A stretch of DNA of 24,164 bases from Apostichopus parvimensis (GCA_000934455.1 KN891936.1:997-25160); one strand, 5' to 3'. Numbered from the stretch's first letter, positions 11,770 through 22,599 are shown. Notes: generated by a model not told the origin, from the sequence alone. Made by a program: numbers and translations.

Positions 11770-13263
11770 CCATACCATCTGAGGGAAGGTCAGTAATAAT
11801 GGCTATGGACCCCTCCTAACTGCGGTATTTCAGCATCCTTGTGGTTTACATTTGTATCTGTTCATTGTTCGAGAAGAAAATATAACAACAAAATGTTAAG
11901 AGAAAGAGCAAAAATAGCAAACACTACGGACACCAAGGTTCGATTCAGAAGTTCTCTCGAGATCTCATGATCCCTCCCCCAACCCCCCCCCCTACTCCCG
12001 AGATATTTTCTGTATTAAGCTGGTTTCCCTTGGTCTATTTTTAACAGTTCAATGCTAACCTACGTTGCACGAACTTTATTTCCTGGGACAAGCAGGACTA
12101 CCTAATGATGATCGTTATGGGAAACATTTTGTATACTATATAGAGTTTAAGCGTTAACTTTTGTCTCCAAACCACAAACAGCTGCAGTGGTTCAAAAGTT
12201 AAATTCCTAGTACCTAATTGACTTGTATCAACAAATTAATGAGCATAGATGTGTCGTGAAAATGATTCTTATCAACTCTAATGACTTGATAAACTATCTG
12301 TAGTGTATCACTTCGGAAATATATCAACTTTTAAATAAAAGAAATTCTTGTACGTGCAGTTATGAAAAAAGGATTGCGAAGATATTCTAGGAATGGATGT
12401 TATAAGTACTTTATAAAGAAATGCAACTTCAGAATTGAACAAGCCTTGGCTTATTCCTTTTATAATAAACCAAACATCGCAGTTTATGACAGTTGACAGA
12501 AACCGATTGTACAAAAAAAAAATAAAGAGAACAAACTTAGAATGTGTATCACAAGATGAAGACAATATGGTACCGAAACTAGACATTAATTATCAGATAT
12601 ATCGGGTCCATCATAAACTTAATCTTAATCTAAAATTGAAAGAGTTATCATTGTAATTTAGAAAGTAAACGTGATAAGATGTGAAGCGATAGTGACACGA
12701 TGAAGCGTGTATAATAAAGCGATAAGAATCATAAAAGATGTAACAGTCAATGATAATCCGACTTTCAGTTACAGTTACAGCAAATCAATATTTGGAAGCA
12801 TACTGCACATATATGGATTGAATTAAGTTCCATTTTCTCCAAGTGTATCTGTTAATACTAAAGATTAACTTTCGACAACTTTAGATATCACATGATGAAT
12901 TTGGCAAATTGTATCCAAACTATACTGTTCAATAATTGGCGATTTTAATTGGATGTGACTTTAATTTACTTGCATGACGGAACATTCACACTGATCATTG
13001 ATAAATGTCACTGGACACCTAAAGTAGTCGAATGATTATAGGTAGAACAAGAGGAAACGGAAGAAAAGAAGCTTTAATCATTTAATGACGTACAAGTTAA
13101 TCCCTGGGACAACACAGTTAAATATATGTTATATATGCTAATGTCAGACATTGAGTAACGTATGTGATACTGTATAGGCCTATATAAAGGCTGATAACAT
13201 TACCAACAGAAGACAAACATACGTTGTTTATACACTCAACTGCACAGGTCTGCTATACTATAC
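11770..13263. other. Non-coding stretch
   Basis: Holds the C-rich tract and ATAGGCCTAT at 13174-13183. Frames at 12308-12586 (minus) and 12435-12656 (plus) overlap on opposite strands and show no motifs. Confidence 0.55.
11972..11999 (+). repeat. C-rich tract with 10 C
   Basis: Contains CCCTCCCCC and then ten uninterrupted C (11983-11992). It is one of the few C-rich tracts on the plus strand. Confidence 0.85.
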
Positions 13264-13303
13264 TACGCTACGCTACGCTACGCCACGCTACGCTACGCTA
13301 CGC
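13264..13303 (+). repeat. TACGC pentanucleotide microsatellite, 8 units
   Basis: Eight 5-bp units, seven TACGC and one CACGC. The flank 13254-13263 has decayed TATAC-type units. Every unit carries a CpG, unusual in this CpG-poor setting. Confidence 0.93.
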
Positions 13304-15933
13304 TATACCAATGATGTATGTACCGACTAATCGTCACTGCATGTGTGTAAGTGACACAGGGTTATTATAAATATTGGCTATGTATTCAGTGCCTGCATGC
13401 TTTGATACAGAAATAAAACAAAATCTTCTCTGAAAGGATGGTTTACATAAGTATAACTTGACGGCTACTTATAGTACTCACCAATGTATAGGGTTATTAG
13501 GTTATACATATTGTTTGTCCAGATCATGCCAAAAGTTATCTTAGACAAATGGTGTGATGATGGTCCTGTCAACATTAAATGTACGGCATTAGACAAACCT
13601 TTGCCCCTAGGCATCTTATCAGATTACTATAATTATTATCTATTAAAAACCAACAAATTGATATGTGGGTTTCCGAACTTCGTATCAATGCTTCCGTTCA
13701 AATTTGTCTTTGGAAAAGTGAATCGAGGGGCATAAAGGAAACATGACACTTTGTAGAAAAGAATATCACATATTATGAATGCTGTACGGATGCATGGCTA
13801 CCTATGTTTTGTTTTTTTAAATATTGCGTCTAGACTATTGTAGTATATCTTTCAATGATTTAAGTTAAAGCGTATCGCTGTTATTGAAGTATAACATGTC
13901 AACAAAGGGCTTCAATTAGCTTGAAGCGAGTCGTTTTTCTTATCATAGATAACACACGATTTAAAATTATAGAGGTCAGTAGGTCGATGGAGTTGTAAAT
14001 TGGTCCGTAATTATATCCATCAGAGCTGTTGTTTACATAATTAACATTTAGACTATCTTTTTTTTCGGTTGGTATATCTAATCCAGTTCACATCGAAGTT
14101 GCATCGCTGTATCAGTGCTTATCGTTTTCTATAGCCTATACTCATGTTGACTTAACGTATTACTCATGGTTTTCCCACTATAGAAAAAGGTTAAGTTCCG
14201 ATCACAATCTATTTTCGACATCGATAATGTGGGAAGAAGGAAAGGTGAACCACTTGCGCTGTAACATATTTATGGCAACGAGTAATTTTCTTTAAAGCAA
14301 CATCATATGTCATGAAGCATTTTTGATATAGAGGTAAATGTTTGGTAGGCTATATATGGGGTTGTGTTATTTCAAGACCAACACAAAAGCTGTCTCTCTG
14401 TGAATGTGGACCAACATTTTCGTGTCATTGAGATATCCTGATATTGACATTAGCCTACCAATGAGGATGATTGCTTTTATGCATTGATATCGATCTCGGC
14501 CTAAGTAATTATTAGCACACAAAACCACGTGTACAAACAGTTAGAGAAGATTGATAAATAGACTGGTTAACAGTGTGGACAACGTGGTTTGTCAAAACTG
14601 TAAAAACATGTGGTTTGTATACATTCAACGACCTCAAACACTCATGCATTTAATTTCTCCCTGTTGACAACCTCTCAACTTTCAAAGATGGACGTTATTC
14701 TCATTAAGAAGTAAGAACTTCCTCAGTGTGGAATTTCATAAAATTCGTCCATCATGGCTTCTTAGAGCTCGTTTCATCGTTATCCAATTACTTCCGGTAG
14801 ACTTTTGTTTGTTATGTCATTCAAGAATAAAAGACAATGTGAAATCTTATTACGTTTCTATACCTAATCCATTTTTCAAAATATTCAGCTTACGAACATG
14901 GAAAATAGCCAAGTAATGTACTATGGCTATAGGCAATGTATGTGTCGTCCTAGCCATACATTCCTTTGCTCTTTTCCGTTGTCTAAAATTCCCCCCTCAG
15001 CTTTCCATTATACATTTACTTATAGGTCTAGCTTTAAAATATGTAATTTTTCTAATATTAATGTTATTTTTACTTCATATCAGCAACATAGCGCCCTTGG
15101 GTTACATGCATCACCTATTTGTCCTTGATGAATTTGTCACACATCGCATGATTATATATAATGTGTTTACAGTGGCATACACGCAACATACTTTCTATGT
15201 GATGTTTAAACTTTTGCACTCATTATTTAACATCGCTCTGGAAAAAGTGTGGTACGGTCCATGCTGGTAAATATAATTTCATGTAATTTCACTATTTGAC
15301 GATTTGTCATCATCCTTTCCACTTTGTTTTTGAAAATATTTGCTAAAAATGGAAAACTTGCGATGCAATTTTGAGCTTGGCTAAAATTAGCAATGTAATA
15401 GTAACGGTTGCCTTTTTCGATTTTGGTGACCTTTTTCGATTTAGAAAAGCCACTCATTCTTCAAGTTTCTCTTCAAGTTTTGTCTTCAAGAGCCTGGTAA
15501 TCAATGAGTATCAATGAGCAATTCGTTGAAAACCCTTCACTCATCAACGTCACGAGAACACTGCTATAGTTATTTACTATAGCCGAGATGATCACTTAAA
15601 CCGCGCCTTCGGCCTGGTAGTACATACTTAAACCAATTACAAACTTAAAAATCTTTACAAATCTGATTAACTGACACAAAAGGTTTCATGTATTTCAGAT
15701 TTAGCATTAATTATCTTTGAAGACTTAGATATTCGAATCCAGTTGTCGATATACGATTACTTGTAGGCTATGCATATAACCATACACAGGACTGGACTGG
15801 TGACACGCGTGGGCAAGACAGACACGTTTGCTGTTGGAATTGTTAGTGCCAATGACCGTTAATACAGAACGATAGCTCCCCGGCTCATAACACTCACCTT
15901 CAGTCTTAAGCATTTCAAGTGACATTCTGTTAA
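13304..15933. other. Non-coding stretch with a T-rich hydrophobic open frame
   Basis: The frame at 14923-15270 (plus, 115 codons) is very hydrophobic because the DNA is T-rich. It has no recognisable family motif and no clear splice sites. At this base composition roughly one frame of this length is expected by chance. No other feature was recognised. Confidence 0.5.
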
Positions 15934-16233
15934 TATAGTGTCTATTTACGGTTCTGTCTATACATACTTCTAATTCTTACGAGTGTTCACATACCTACCA
16001 TAAGGTTGAAATTACCTGAAAACATGACGACTTTTAATAAAGTATGAATGTCCTGAAACATGTTCAATTCTCAGGCTGACTTTTATTATAGTGTCTATGC
16101 ACGGTTCTGCCTATACATACTTCTAATTCATTCGAGCGTTCACATACCTACCGTAAGGTTGAAATTACCTGTAAACATGACGACTTTTAATAAAGTATGA
16201 ATGTCCTGAAACATGTTCAATTCTCAGGCTGAC
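15934..16233 (+). repeat. Two-copy tandem repeat, 147-bp copies at a 153-bp period
   Basis: Copy 1 is 15934-16080 and copy 2 is 16087-16233, separated by six T/A-rich bases. By eye they differ at about 8 of 147 positions, all in the first 85 or so bases; the last 60-plus bases are identical. Each copy contains TTTTAATAAAG, a poly(A)-signal-like string. The repeat ends about 40 bp before the 16275 element. No coding function is evident. Confidence 0.9.
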
Positions 16234-16274
16234 TGGACTGAGATGTACTTTCTGGTATATGTGTTGTTTGGCAC

Positions 16275-16595
16275 CAGGGGCGTAGCCAGGATTTTCAAAG
16301 TTGTAGGCACGACTATCTGAGCGGAGCGCCACCATCAGTTGGCGCGGAGCGTACAAGAAATTTTTTGGTTTTACAAACCCCCCAGATGGCCGGAAACGGC
16401 CCTTCCCGAGTGTTCATTCTGGTTCCCTGGCCTCTTGCTAACTTGAGACTTGAGACACCTCATTCAATATCACTTTTAAACCCCCAAAACAAACGAGTTA
16501 AAATATTGATATAGAATTATGGGTGTTTTAAAAAAAAAAGATAACATAAATGGGTAGGCCCGGGCCTACAGTGCTACATACTGGCTACGTCCCTT
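16275..16595. mobile_element. Decayed inverted-repeat element (MITE-like), about 320 bp
   Basis: The left end is CAGGGGCGTAGCCAG. The right end, 16581-16595, read on the other strand is AAGGGACGTAGCCAG, so 13 of 15 terminal bases match. Inside the right end is a perfect 16-bp palindrome, GTAGGCCCGGGCCTAC, at 16554-16569. From memory, 'GGGGCGTAGCCAGG' ends are common in dispersed repeats of marine invertebrates. No flanking target duplication is convincing (TTTGGCAC against TCGAGTAT), so the superfamily is left open. A 63-codon minus-strand frame crosses the left end (16165-16356) and is probably not a gene. Confidence 0.6.
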
Positions 16596-17625
16596 TCGAG
16601 TATCGAAACGTTTGTTTGTCATATACATCCCAAGACACAGTCGAAGTGTATTAGACTTTGTAGTACTTCACACCTTGGGTGTAGTGATCTTTGGTGCCCG
16701 CGCGTGTCAAATTTATGATATCCGTATAATTATGGGACTCACCTGTTTCTGTCCTTACAACCGCCATGGATGCTTGTATCCTACAGTAGGTCCAAATGAA
16801 GCTATTTTTACGTGTCATACAGCGGGGTACCAAAATGGATTGTCCATTTAATGAGACCTTCAGATACCAATGCATGTGGGATATACGTTTAGGGCTGAGA
16901 GGGGGGTGGGGGCAAGAATCATGAAATTAGGGTAAGTTCCGCATTGGATTCAAATACTCGTTGGGAATTATTAGCTTATTTGAATCCCTCGTGGAGTTCA
17001 TCTACATCGACATCTTTACCACTGACTCTTCCACAGTAGCGGCCGGATGAGAGTGTCGTCGATAAAGTCCCTACAAGTTTGACGTAATGCCGATTACGTA
17101 TGTTAGCATTGATTTGTAATCTTGAACCCTCTTGTTTTTGTGATCTTTATGTAAGAGTTATTGAAGGCGTCAACAGAAGTTAGAAAGCTATATATATCAT
17201 TCAGTTTGTAGATGTGAATCAATCGGGCCTCTTTGGCAAATCACGGGTAGCTTCACTTGCAGACGATATGCAAACAATTTGTATGACGGATATGGTGCCA
17301 GTGTATTATCTGAGAAGGTATAACATTACCAAAAGAACGGAATCATTTGCTGATACGCTTAGATGATATCTCAGACACGTGAAACCTCTTCAGATCACAA
17401 AACATACTTCATTATTAACATTTTATCATTGTAATTATATCTTCCTGGTTTGCACACTATACCCAGTATCAGCTATGTTGACATACGTTACATATTACTA
17501 CGTGCCTGATAAACAAGATTTGAGAAATGTCAACAACCATGCCGAATAGGAAATGGGTGCTAACAATCGTCCATGCATCGATACATCTCTTTATCTTTTA
17601 ATTGACTGGTTGTATGCTGTCTTCC
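16596..17625. other. Non-coding stretch between the two inverted-repeat elements
   Basis: Two frames of 74-79 codons overlap on opposite strands (16612-16875) without motifs. Nothing else recognised. Confidence 0.5.
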
Positions 17626-17633
17626 GTATAGTG
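17626..17633. repeat. Target-site duplication, left copy (hAT element)
   Basis: GTATAGTG directly precedes the CAGGGG terminus. It matches GTGTAGTG at 18157-18164 except for one A/G difference. Confidence 0.75.
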
Positions 17634-18156
17634 CAGGGGTTCCCTAACTGGGGTGCATGAACCCCCAGGGGGGTGCGTGAGTCCATCCCAGGGTGTTCGT
17701 TAGACGTTTCTGAAATTCCAAACTAGAGTACTTTTAGTTGAACTAAAATCTGATATATCATATATTTTAGTAATGTACAAAAGTCGACAGACTTTTTTTT
17801 CGCATTCCATACGCATATGTTGCCATAATAGTACCGTACCGTGCAAGTGATAAATAACTGAATTATGAAACAGACACAGGCCGCATGACTTTGGTGAAGT
17901 TGGTGTACGCATGACAGTATACGTCGTGAAGATAAAGAGCTGATATGATCTTTAAGTTTCCAAATAAATATTTGTTCATCTCTTGTTTTTTTGTTTTCAT
18001 TACAATATTACACTCTGTACTTGATCTTTTACGAAGCACTGTTATGCGTATTATAGTATAATAATGACTCAGATCGTGTCTCGAAAAGTTGGAGTTTCGT
18101 GGACAACTTTGACATCCACAGGGGGATCGTGGGGGGATAAAGTTAGGGAACCCCTG
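17634..18156. mobile_element. Non-autonomous hAT-type transposon (MITE), 523 bp
   Basis: The left end is CAGGGGTTCCCTAACT and the right end is its exact reverse complement, giving a perfect 16-bp terminal inverted repeat. Flanking 8-mers are GTATAGTG (17626-17633) and GTGTAGTG (18157-18164), matching at 7 of 8 bases, as expected for the 8-bp target duplication of hAT transposases. Subterminal DNA is rich in G and C runs (left about 17650-17685, right about 18120-18137), while the interior is AT-rich. From memory, CAGGGGTTCCC ends followed by G/C-rich subterminal hairpins occur in Tip100/Zaphod-type hAT families. No transposase was recognised inside; a 70-codon minus-strand frame there (17700-17912) shows no known motif. 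It would have been mobilised by a transposase encoded elsewhere. Confidence 0.87.
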
Positions 18157-18164
18157 GTGTAGTG
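18157..18164. repeat. Target-site duplication, right copy (hAT element)
   Basis: GTGTAGTG directly follows the CCCCTG terminus. The single transition relative to the left copy suggests modest age. Confidence 0.75.
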
Positions 18165-18916
18165 GTTACCCCTCATACACAGAACACATTATTCAGAAGG
18201 CATGTAAGACAAGGCGTCGTATAGTCTAATATGTGAAGGATAAGGTCGGTGGTCCAACTAGAGTTTCTTCAGCGATATAGTAGTATATAATGACCGGGGG
18301 GGGGGGGGCGTTAGATATAATCCACGACGGTGATTTGCGCAAGGGGGTGGAGGTGGGGTGGAAGGAGCTTTGGTTACGCTCAGTCGCGGAACCTCAAGTG
18401 GGAGCGGCGAGTGTCCCCTTTGAACTTCACACAAAAAGTAGTTATTAACACAGCCTTGCGTTTAAACCTAACCTATAGTATACATATTACTGCAACATAT
18501 ACCATTTTAAGTCTAGAATGTATAATTACCATTTTAGTTCCCATATGCATTTAAATAGCTATAATATACTGGGACGATAACATGCGTCACTCCGGCGTCA
18601 CAGCATTAATGATTTGTTCCTGATGAATCACACAAAGTAAAAAAACCAATAAAAAATAATGGAAAAATCACGTCTTAGTGTATAGCTGTGAATAATTGTT
18701 TGTGATTGTTTAAATGATGTGACTGCATGTCAGCTAGATGAAATTTTAGCCTTACTCGTATGTTTTGAAATAGTATCCGGTTGAGGCCATTTTGTCCCTA
18801 TCTTGATACACGACATGATGCCCTAGGCCAGTGGTAACATCACCTCGTCACTATACGCATCAAAATCTTGACAATTAAGAAGTCACCGTACTATCAGCAC
18901 TTTTAACAGTTAAACC
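18165..18916. other. Non-coding stretch between the hAT element and the 18917 frame
   Basis: Holds the 13-G tract and a G-rich patch. No promoter motif stands out before the ATG at 18917. Confidence 0.5.
18296..18308 (+). repeat. Poly(G) tract (13 G)
   Basis: Thirteen uninterrupted G, about 140 bp right of the hAT element. A purine-rich GGTGG-type patch follows at 18341-18367. Confidence 0.9.
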
Positions 18917-19047
18917 ATGGTTAAACACTTATACAAACTTTTAGAATTAGTGAAGACTCACACTGAGATCGGGCTATTGCAACGCGAGGAAGCTGGCGAA
19001 GGATACCCTGATAACGTCACGTTTGATCTCCTCAAACTGTTATCCCG
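18917..19047 (+). CDS. Possible short first coding exon with a death-effector-like half domain
   Basis: ATG sits in ACCATGG, a strong Kozak context, six bases after an AACAG acceptor-like site. An in-frame stop lies two codons upstream, so this would be the true start. The frame encodes 44 residues before TGA at 19049-19051. A donor-like CCG/GTGAGA overlaps the end, so the frame can instead exit through a phase-2 splice site at 19048. Residues 1-20 form an amphipathic Leu-rich helix pattern. Residues 20-44 read LLQREEAGEGYPDNVTFDLL and then KLLSR. As I recall, 'Gly... Asp-Asn-Val ... Leu-Leu-x-x-Leu-Leu-x-x-Arg' resembles helices 4-5 of death effector domains, which mediate caspase and immune adaptor assembly. 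GC content and CpG rise visibly from about 18957 to 19110. The first half of the domain is absent and no continuation exon was found, so a gene fragment or chance frame remains possible. Confidence 0.33.
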
Positions 19048-19532
19048 GTGAGAGGTTGTAGCCACAGTGGTCAAAGAGGGCACGGCGGGGACCCATCGCG
19101 ATTGCGTTTGTTATAATATATAGTATCCCTTTGCCCTGAGGTTTCAAATTGTTCCCCTTGACACGTGTATGTTATTTTCACACGGAGTTGTCACCAACTT
19201 TTGTCAGATATTGACAGTGTATTGTTTCATAAAATAGTTACTGTATCAACAAAAGAAGCAGTCGAAGGCAATACTACGCAATATAATACCTAACATCCCG
19301 AGAGGCTTAGTGCGTACCGTGCCGTGAGGTTCGCAAAGGAACATTGAACACAAATCTGGCAAATGTAAAGAGATTTTGGTATAGTCTTTCTTATATTTCA
19401 TAGTCGCAAGGAAAGCTTTCTATTACCCGAAATCTGTTTTTACAATTACAAGAGCTTAAAGTACCTGTAGCTATCGCTTCTGAATTCTACGAGCATCCTG
19501 GTTAGGTACGCGAATACTTAACGCCACCTTGT

Positions 19533-19545
19533 GGGGGGGGGGGGG
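19533..19545 (+). repeat. Poly(G) tract (13 G)
   Basis: Thirteen uninterrupted G in AT-rich DNA. Confidence 0.9.
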
Positions 19546-19747
19546 AATAACCCGGTATTATACCAAATAAACAGAAGGTTTTATGCATGAGATTGGCAGA
19601 CATGAATGGGCGCATGGCGACTTGTAAATCATATTTTCCATGTCACAATACACAGGGTCAAATTGAGGATGACTTCAGTCGCGCAACGATCAAACGATGT
19701 TTGTATACGTTAAATCCTGTTGCACAATGCTCGGCATAACATGTTTT

Positions 19748-19773
19748 TTCGAATACTTTCTTCGAATACTTTC
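19748..19773 (+). repeat. 13-bp tandem duplication
   Basis: TTCGAATACTTTC occurs twice in tandem without change, consistent with recent slippage. Confidence 0.85.
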
Positions 19774-20752
19774 TTCTTGAGGATCAACGGTCATTGTTAC
19801 AGGAAGGATTATGTTACTAAAAAATCCAACCAGTCTGGCCAATCTTTTGTAAACAAAAGTGGTTTTGTAATGTCGACGTTATGTGGGGTATACGGTGCAC
19901 CAATACCGTTGCACCCCTGGAGGAGTATTATCCCACCTGGGTCAGATTAACAGAGAAACGTCACATTGTATTTCGTAATTACATATTTAAAGTGACATCA
20001 CCACAGAAACGGCCGAGATGAAATAAGCCGTGTAATTGGGACTTTCAATAATAGTTAAACACAATTTTAGGACTACAGTTCGATTCCCTTTCTTCTCTTT
20101 TCAAAAGAATTTACTGGAACAACCCTCCGCCGTTAACTAATTGCCATCTCTAGCCACAAGAGAGTTGGCAAATTTGCATAAAAATACAAGCTCACAAAGT
20201 CAATGAACCACGACCTTGCTAACCGAGTTTCGACGATTCGGATGCTCACTGGTTTATCACATGATAGCGATTGTCCTCTGAATATAAATCAAAAGTAGAA
20301 CCGCTGGGTAAATTTGGCGACAGTAGTTTCTAGCCAAATTAGCAAACATCTCTAAGAAACAGATCTTAAACCGCAGTGGTTGGTGCATGACTTTTAAATG
20401 TTAGGCTGTACCTTGTTGTCTATTTGCAAACATCAACATACTGGATCATGACGGCTTTTGCAGATTTACCAAATGTTTTCAGAAATGATGTTGGGTAAGG
20501 GAGATTCAATGATGAAACTATAGACAGATGAAATATTTAGTTTTTTTTTGCCTCGAGTCAACGCATCCTACACTGTAGTAGAGCGTTCCCCACAGTTCAC
20601 CCAAACTCAGTTAAAGTGACGTGAAATGAAAGATACCAACACCGGATTCTTGTCACAGTTGAATATATATTCCAGGCACAAATCGTATACTTATGTCATG
20701 TCTAACTTCAACACAATGACTGCCGAATGAATTCAAGAATTATATATTTAAC

Positions 20753-20771
20753 GATATAGTTAAACTATATC
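20753..20771. repeat. Perfect inverted repeat, 9-bp arms, 1-base loop
   Basis: GATATAGTT, A, AACTATATC. Chance is plausible in AT-rich DNA. Confidence 0.75.
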
Positions 20772-20825
20772 CATAGTTAATTATGTACCGCTATATGGAA
20801 ATAGGTTAGAAACCAGGGACTAGTA

Positions 20826-20840
20826 GGGGGGGGGAGGGGG
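20826..20840 (+). repeat. G-rich tract (G9-A-G5)
   Basis: Nine G, one A, five G on the plus strand. Confidence 0.85.
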
Positions 20841-22096
20841 TCTTAACCGTGACAAAATCATTTCTTTCATCACCCTACAATATGGACACTAAATATGTCC
20901 AACAGGCTCCCCAAAGAATGGTACTCATAACCGACCCATTGTGAGTTATTGAAATCCTGCATCGATGTATAGTTACGACCCCTGTTCGACGATCTGAAAT
21001 GTAAACGTGTATACAAAACGTTATTTTTTTCTGCCAAAAGTTTTATGTTTCATACAAAGATTCACATCTGGAATTTACGACCTTGTTAGAACTCATTTGA
21101 CAGATAAATAACGACATTATAATAGATCTGCCACCATGACATATATTGTGACTATATTCGAAAAGCGCAGTGTCCGACGCAGGTAGCCTGTCATCTTCAG
21201 TCTCTTTGTGGGTCTTTCAATAACTTAATGCGTAACAGAATGGTCGGTGTGAACCTACCCTACGCGGATGTGTTTAATTCAAGGCAAGAAACAGTTTAAG
21301 AGCCCTCCTCGCCGAATGGTGTCACGACAATGGGATCCAAAATTGTGCATGAACCCTACCCTATCAATATACCACCTTACTCCCACCCCTCCGCACGATG
21401 GTCAAAGCGTCTGTAATAATGCTTTACTGAACCGTCATCACTTTGTCTTCTCTATGTTGTATAATCGAAACTGAATATGAAAAGCAAACTATTGATGAGA
21501 TAAATACTTGTCTACGCCGAGGGAAAGAGACGGGTAAATTTACAAAGGAGTGAAATGACAATTTCTAACTCTTTTTGTCAATTGAGAGGAAATATACCCC
21601 CATTGTCCTCATCCTTGGGAATGAGAATTCTAACCATGACTAAAATATGCCTTTTTTTCTTAAACCACATCACTGTAGATGTTACGTAGAATATCTGAGT
21701 TAACCCATTAGAAATTGATGTATCTGTTCTCGTTTATCTGTTTTCTTAAGTAATGATGATGATGGGAAGGAATACTTACGTCATATTACTTTAATTTGGT
21801 CTTGTGCTCTACATCAGAGCTCGAATCACCTATATAGCCAACTAGGTATAAGTATTCGATTGCGTGTAAAGAAAAACACAATGTTTGCAAGTTACTCGCA
21901 ACTTTTATGCCAATTTGACCTTACAATTTCAGGGGTAACATTGTATTGACCAGTGGGTGGTATTTACAGGTGTTCCAGTGTATTCATCTGTTAAATTCTC
22001 TTTAATCTACATCGAATACTGGTGGTCAATAACTGTGTCCACCAAATCACTAAATTCGCTATAATTCTTGTAAGTGTCTCTTCATAAAAGAGAAAC

Positions 22097-22130
22097 ATTA
22101 ACGAAGAGTTATTGCTACTGTTTCGTTAAT
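22097..22130. repeat. Inverted repeat, 9-bp arms, 16-base loop
   Basis: ATTAACGAA at 22097-22105 pairs with TTCGTTAAT at 22122-22130. It is short enough to be chance. Confidence 0.6.
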
Positions 22131-22541
22131 TATAACACCTGTTTTCCCAACGGCGTACAGGAAATAGCCATGCGTACTTTCAAACGATAAAACATATTTG
22201 GTGACACGTGTGTCTTATTTCCATCTTGGTAATCCCTTTGCTATCAATAAATCAGTAGGAAATTTTACTATAATTGGTAATATATAGTATGACCGCATTT
22301 GAAATAATGTCTTGTTCGTCTGCTGTATTGTTATACGGTATTTGTACGGAACCTACGGAATTTTGATATACCCACACTGGACGTCAACAGACGTGTAGAC
22401 GTATAACTTTCCAGCCATTGGAAGTGTGTTATAGTTGGATCAGGGAGATGTTAAGAGATGGAGAAACTACGCTCCCTTCAGATATAACCCCTCAGTTCTC
22501 AATACGTAATAAAGAGTTGGTTAATGGGTTTATCAATTGAT

Positions 22542-22599
22542 AAGATTAGATATGTCTATGACACGACTTTAAAGTCGTGTCATTGACATATCTAATCTT
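22542..22599. repeat. 58-bp near-perfect loopless palindrome
   Basis: The arms meet at 22570/22571 with no spacer (CGACTTT/AAAGTCG). Of 29 base pairs, only 22557:22584 (T:T) mismatches. A transcript would fold into a continuous hairpin, and supercoiled DNA could extrude a cruciform. No flanking transposon ends were seen. Confidence 0.93.

Larger units (their letters stand above)
19052..22541. other. Non-coding stretch
   Basis: I searched for an exon continuing the 18917 frame in phase 2 and found none. Contents are the G tracts at 19533 and 20826, a 13-bp duplication and small inverted repeats. Confidence 0.5.

Noticed and set aside
11935..11950. GGTTCGATTC as a tRNA internal promoter
   Set aside because: No A box and no acceptor-stem pairing around it.
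13264..13303. TACGC units as a CRISPR array
   Set aside because: The units are a 5-bp microsatellite with no spacers, in a eukaryotic context.
15725..15925. Minus-strand frame with a strong GTGAGT donor-like site near 15897
   Set aside because: The implied exon would be only about 29 bp and lacks a pyrimidine tract before its acceptor. Isolated donor strings like this are frequent by chance.
16165..16356. Minus-strand frame containing NPGYAPG
   Set aside because: It crosses the terminus of the 16275 element. The peptide is a translation of the repeat end, not a gene.
19720..19950. 76-codon plus-strand frame
   Set aside because: It has no recognisable motif, contains a slippage duplication, and shows no splice sites or conserved residues.
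20070..20092. B-box-like GTTCGATTCCC as a tRNA or tRNA-derived SINE
   Set aside because: No matching A box or cloverleaf arms were found upstream at the expected distance.
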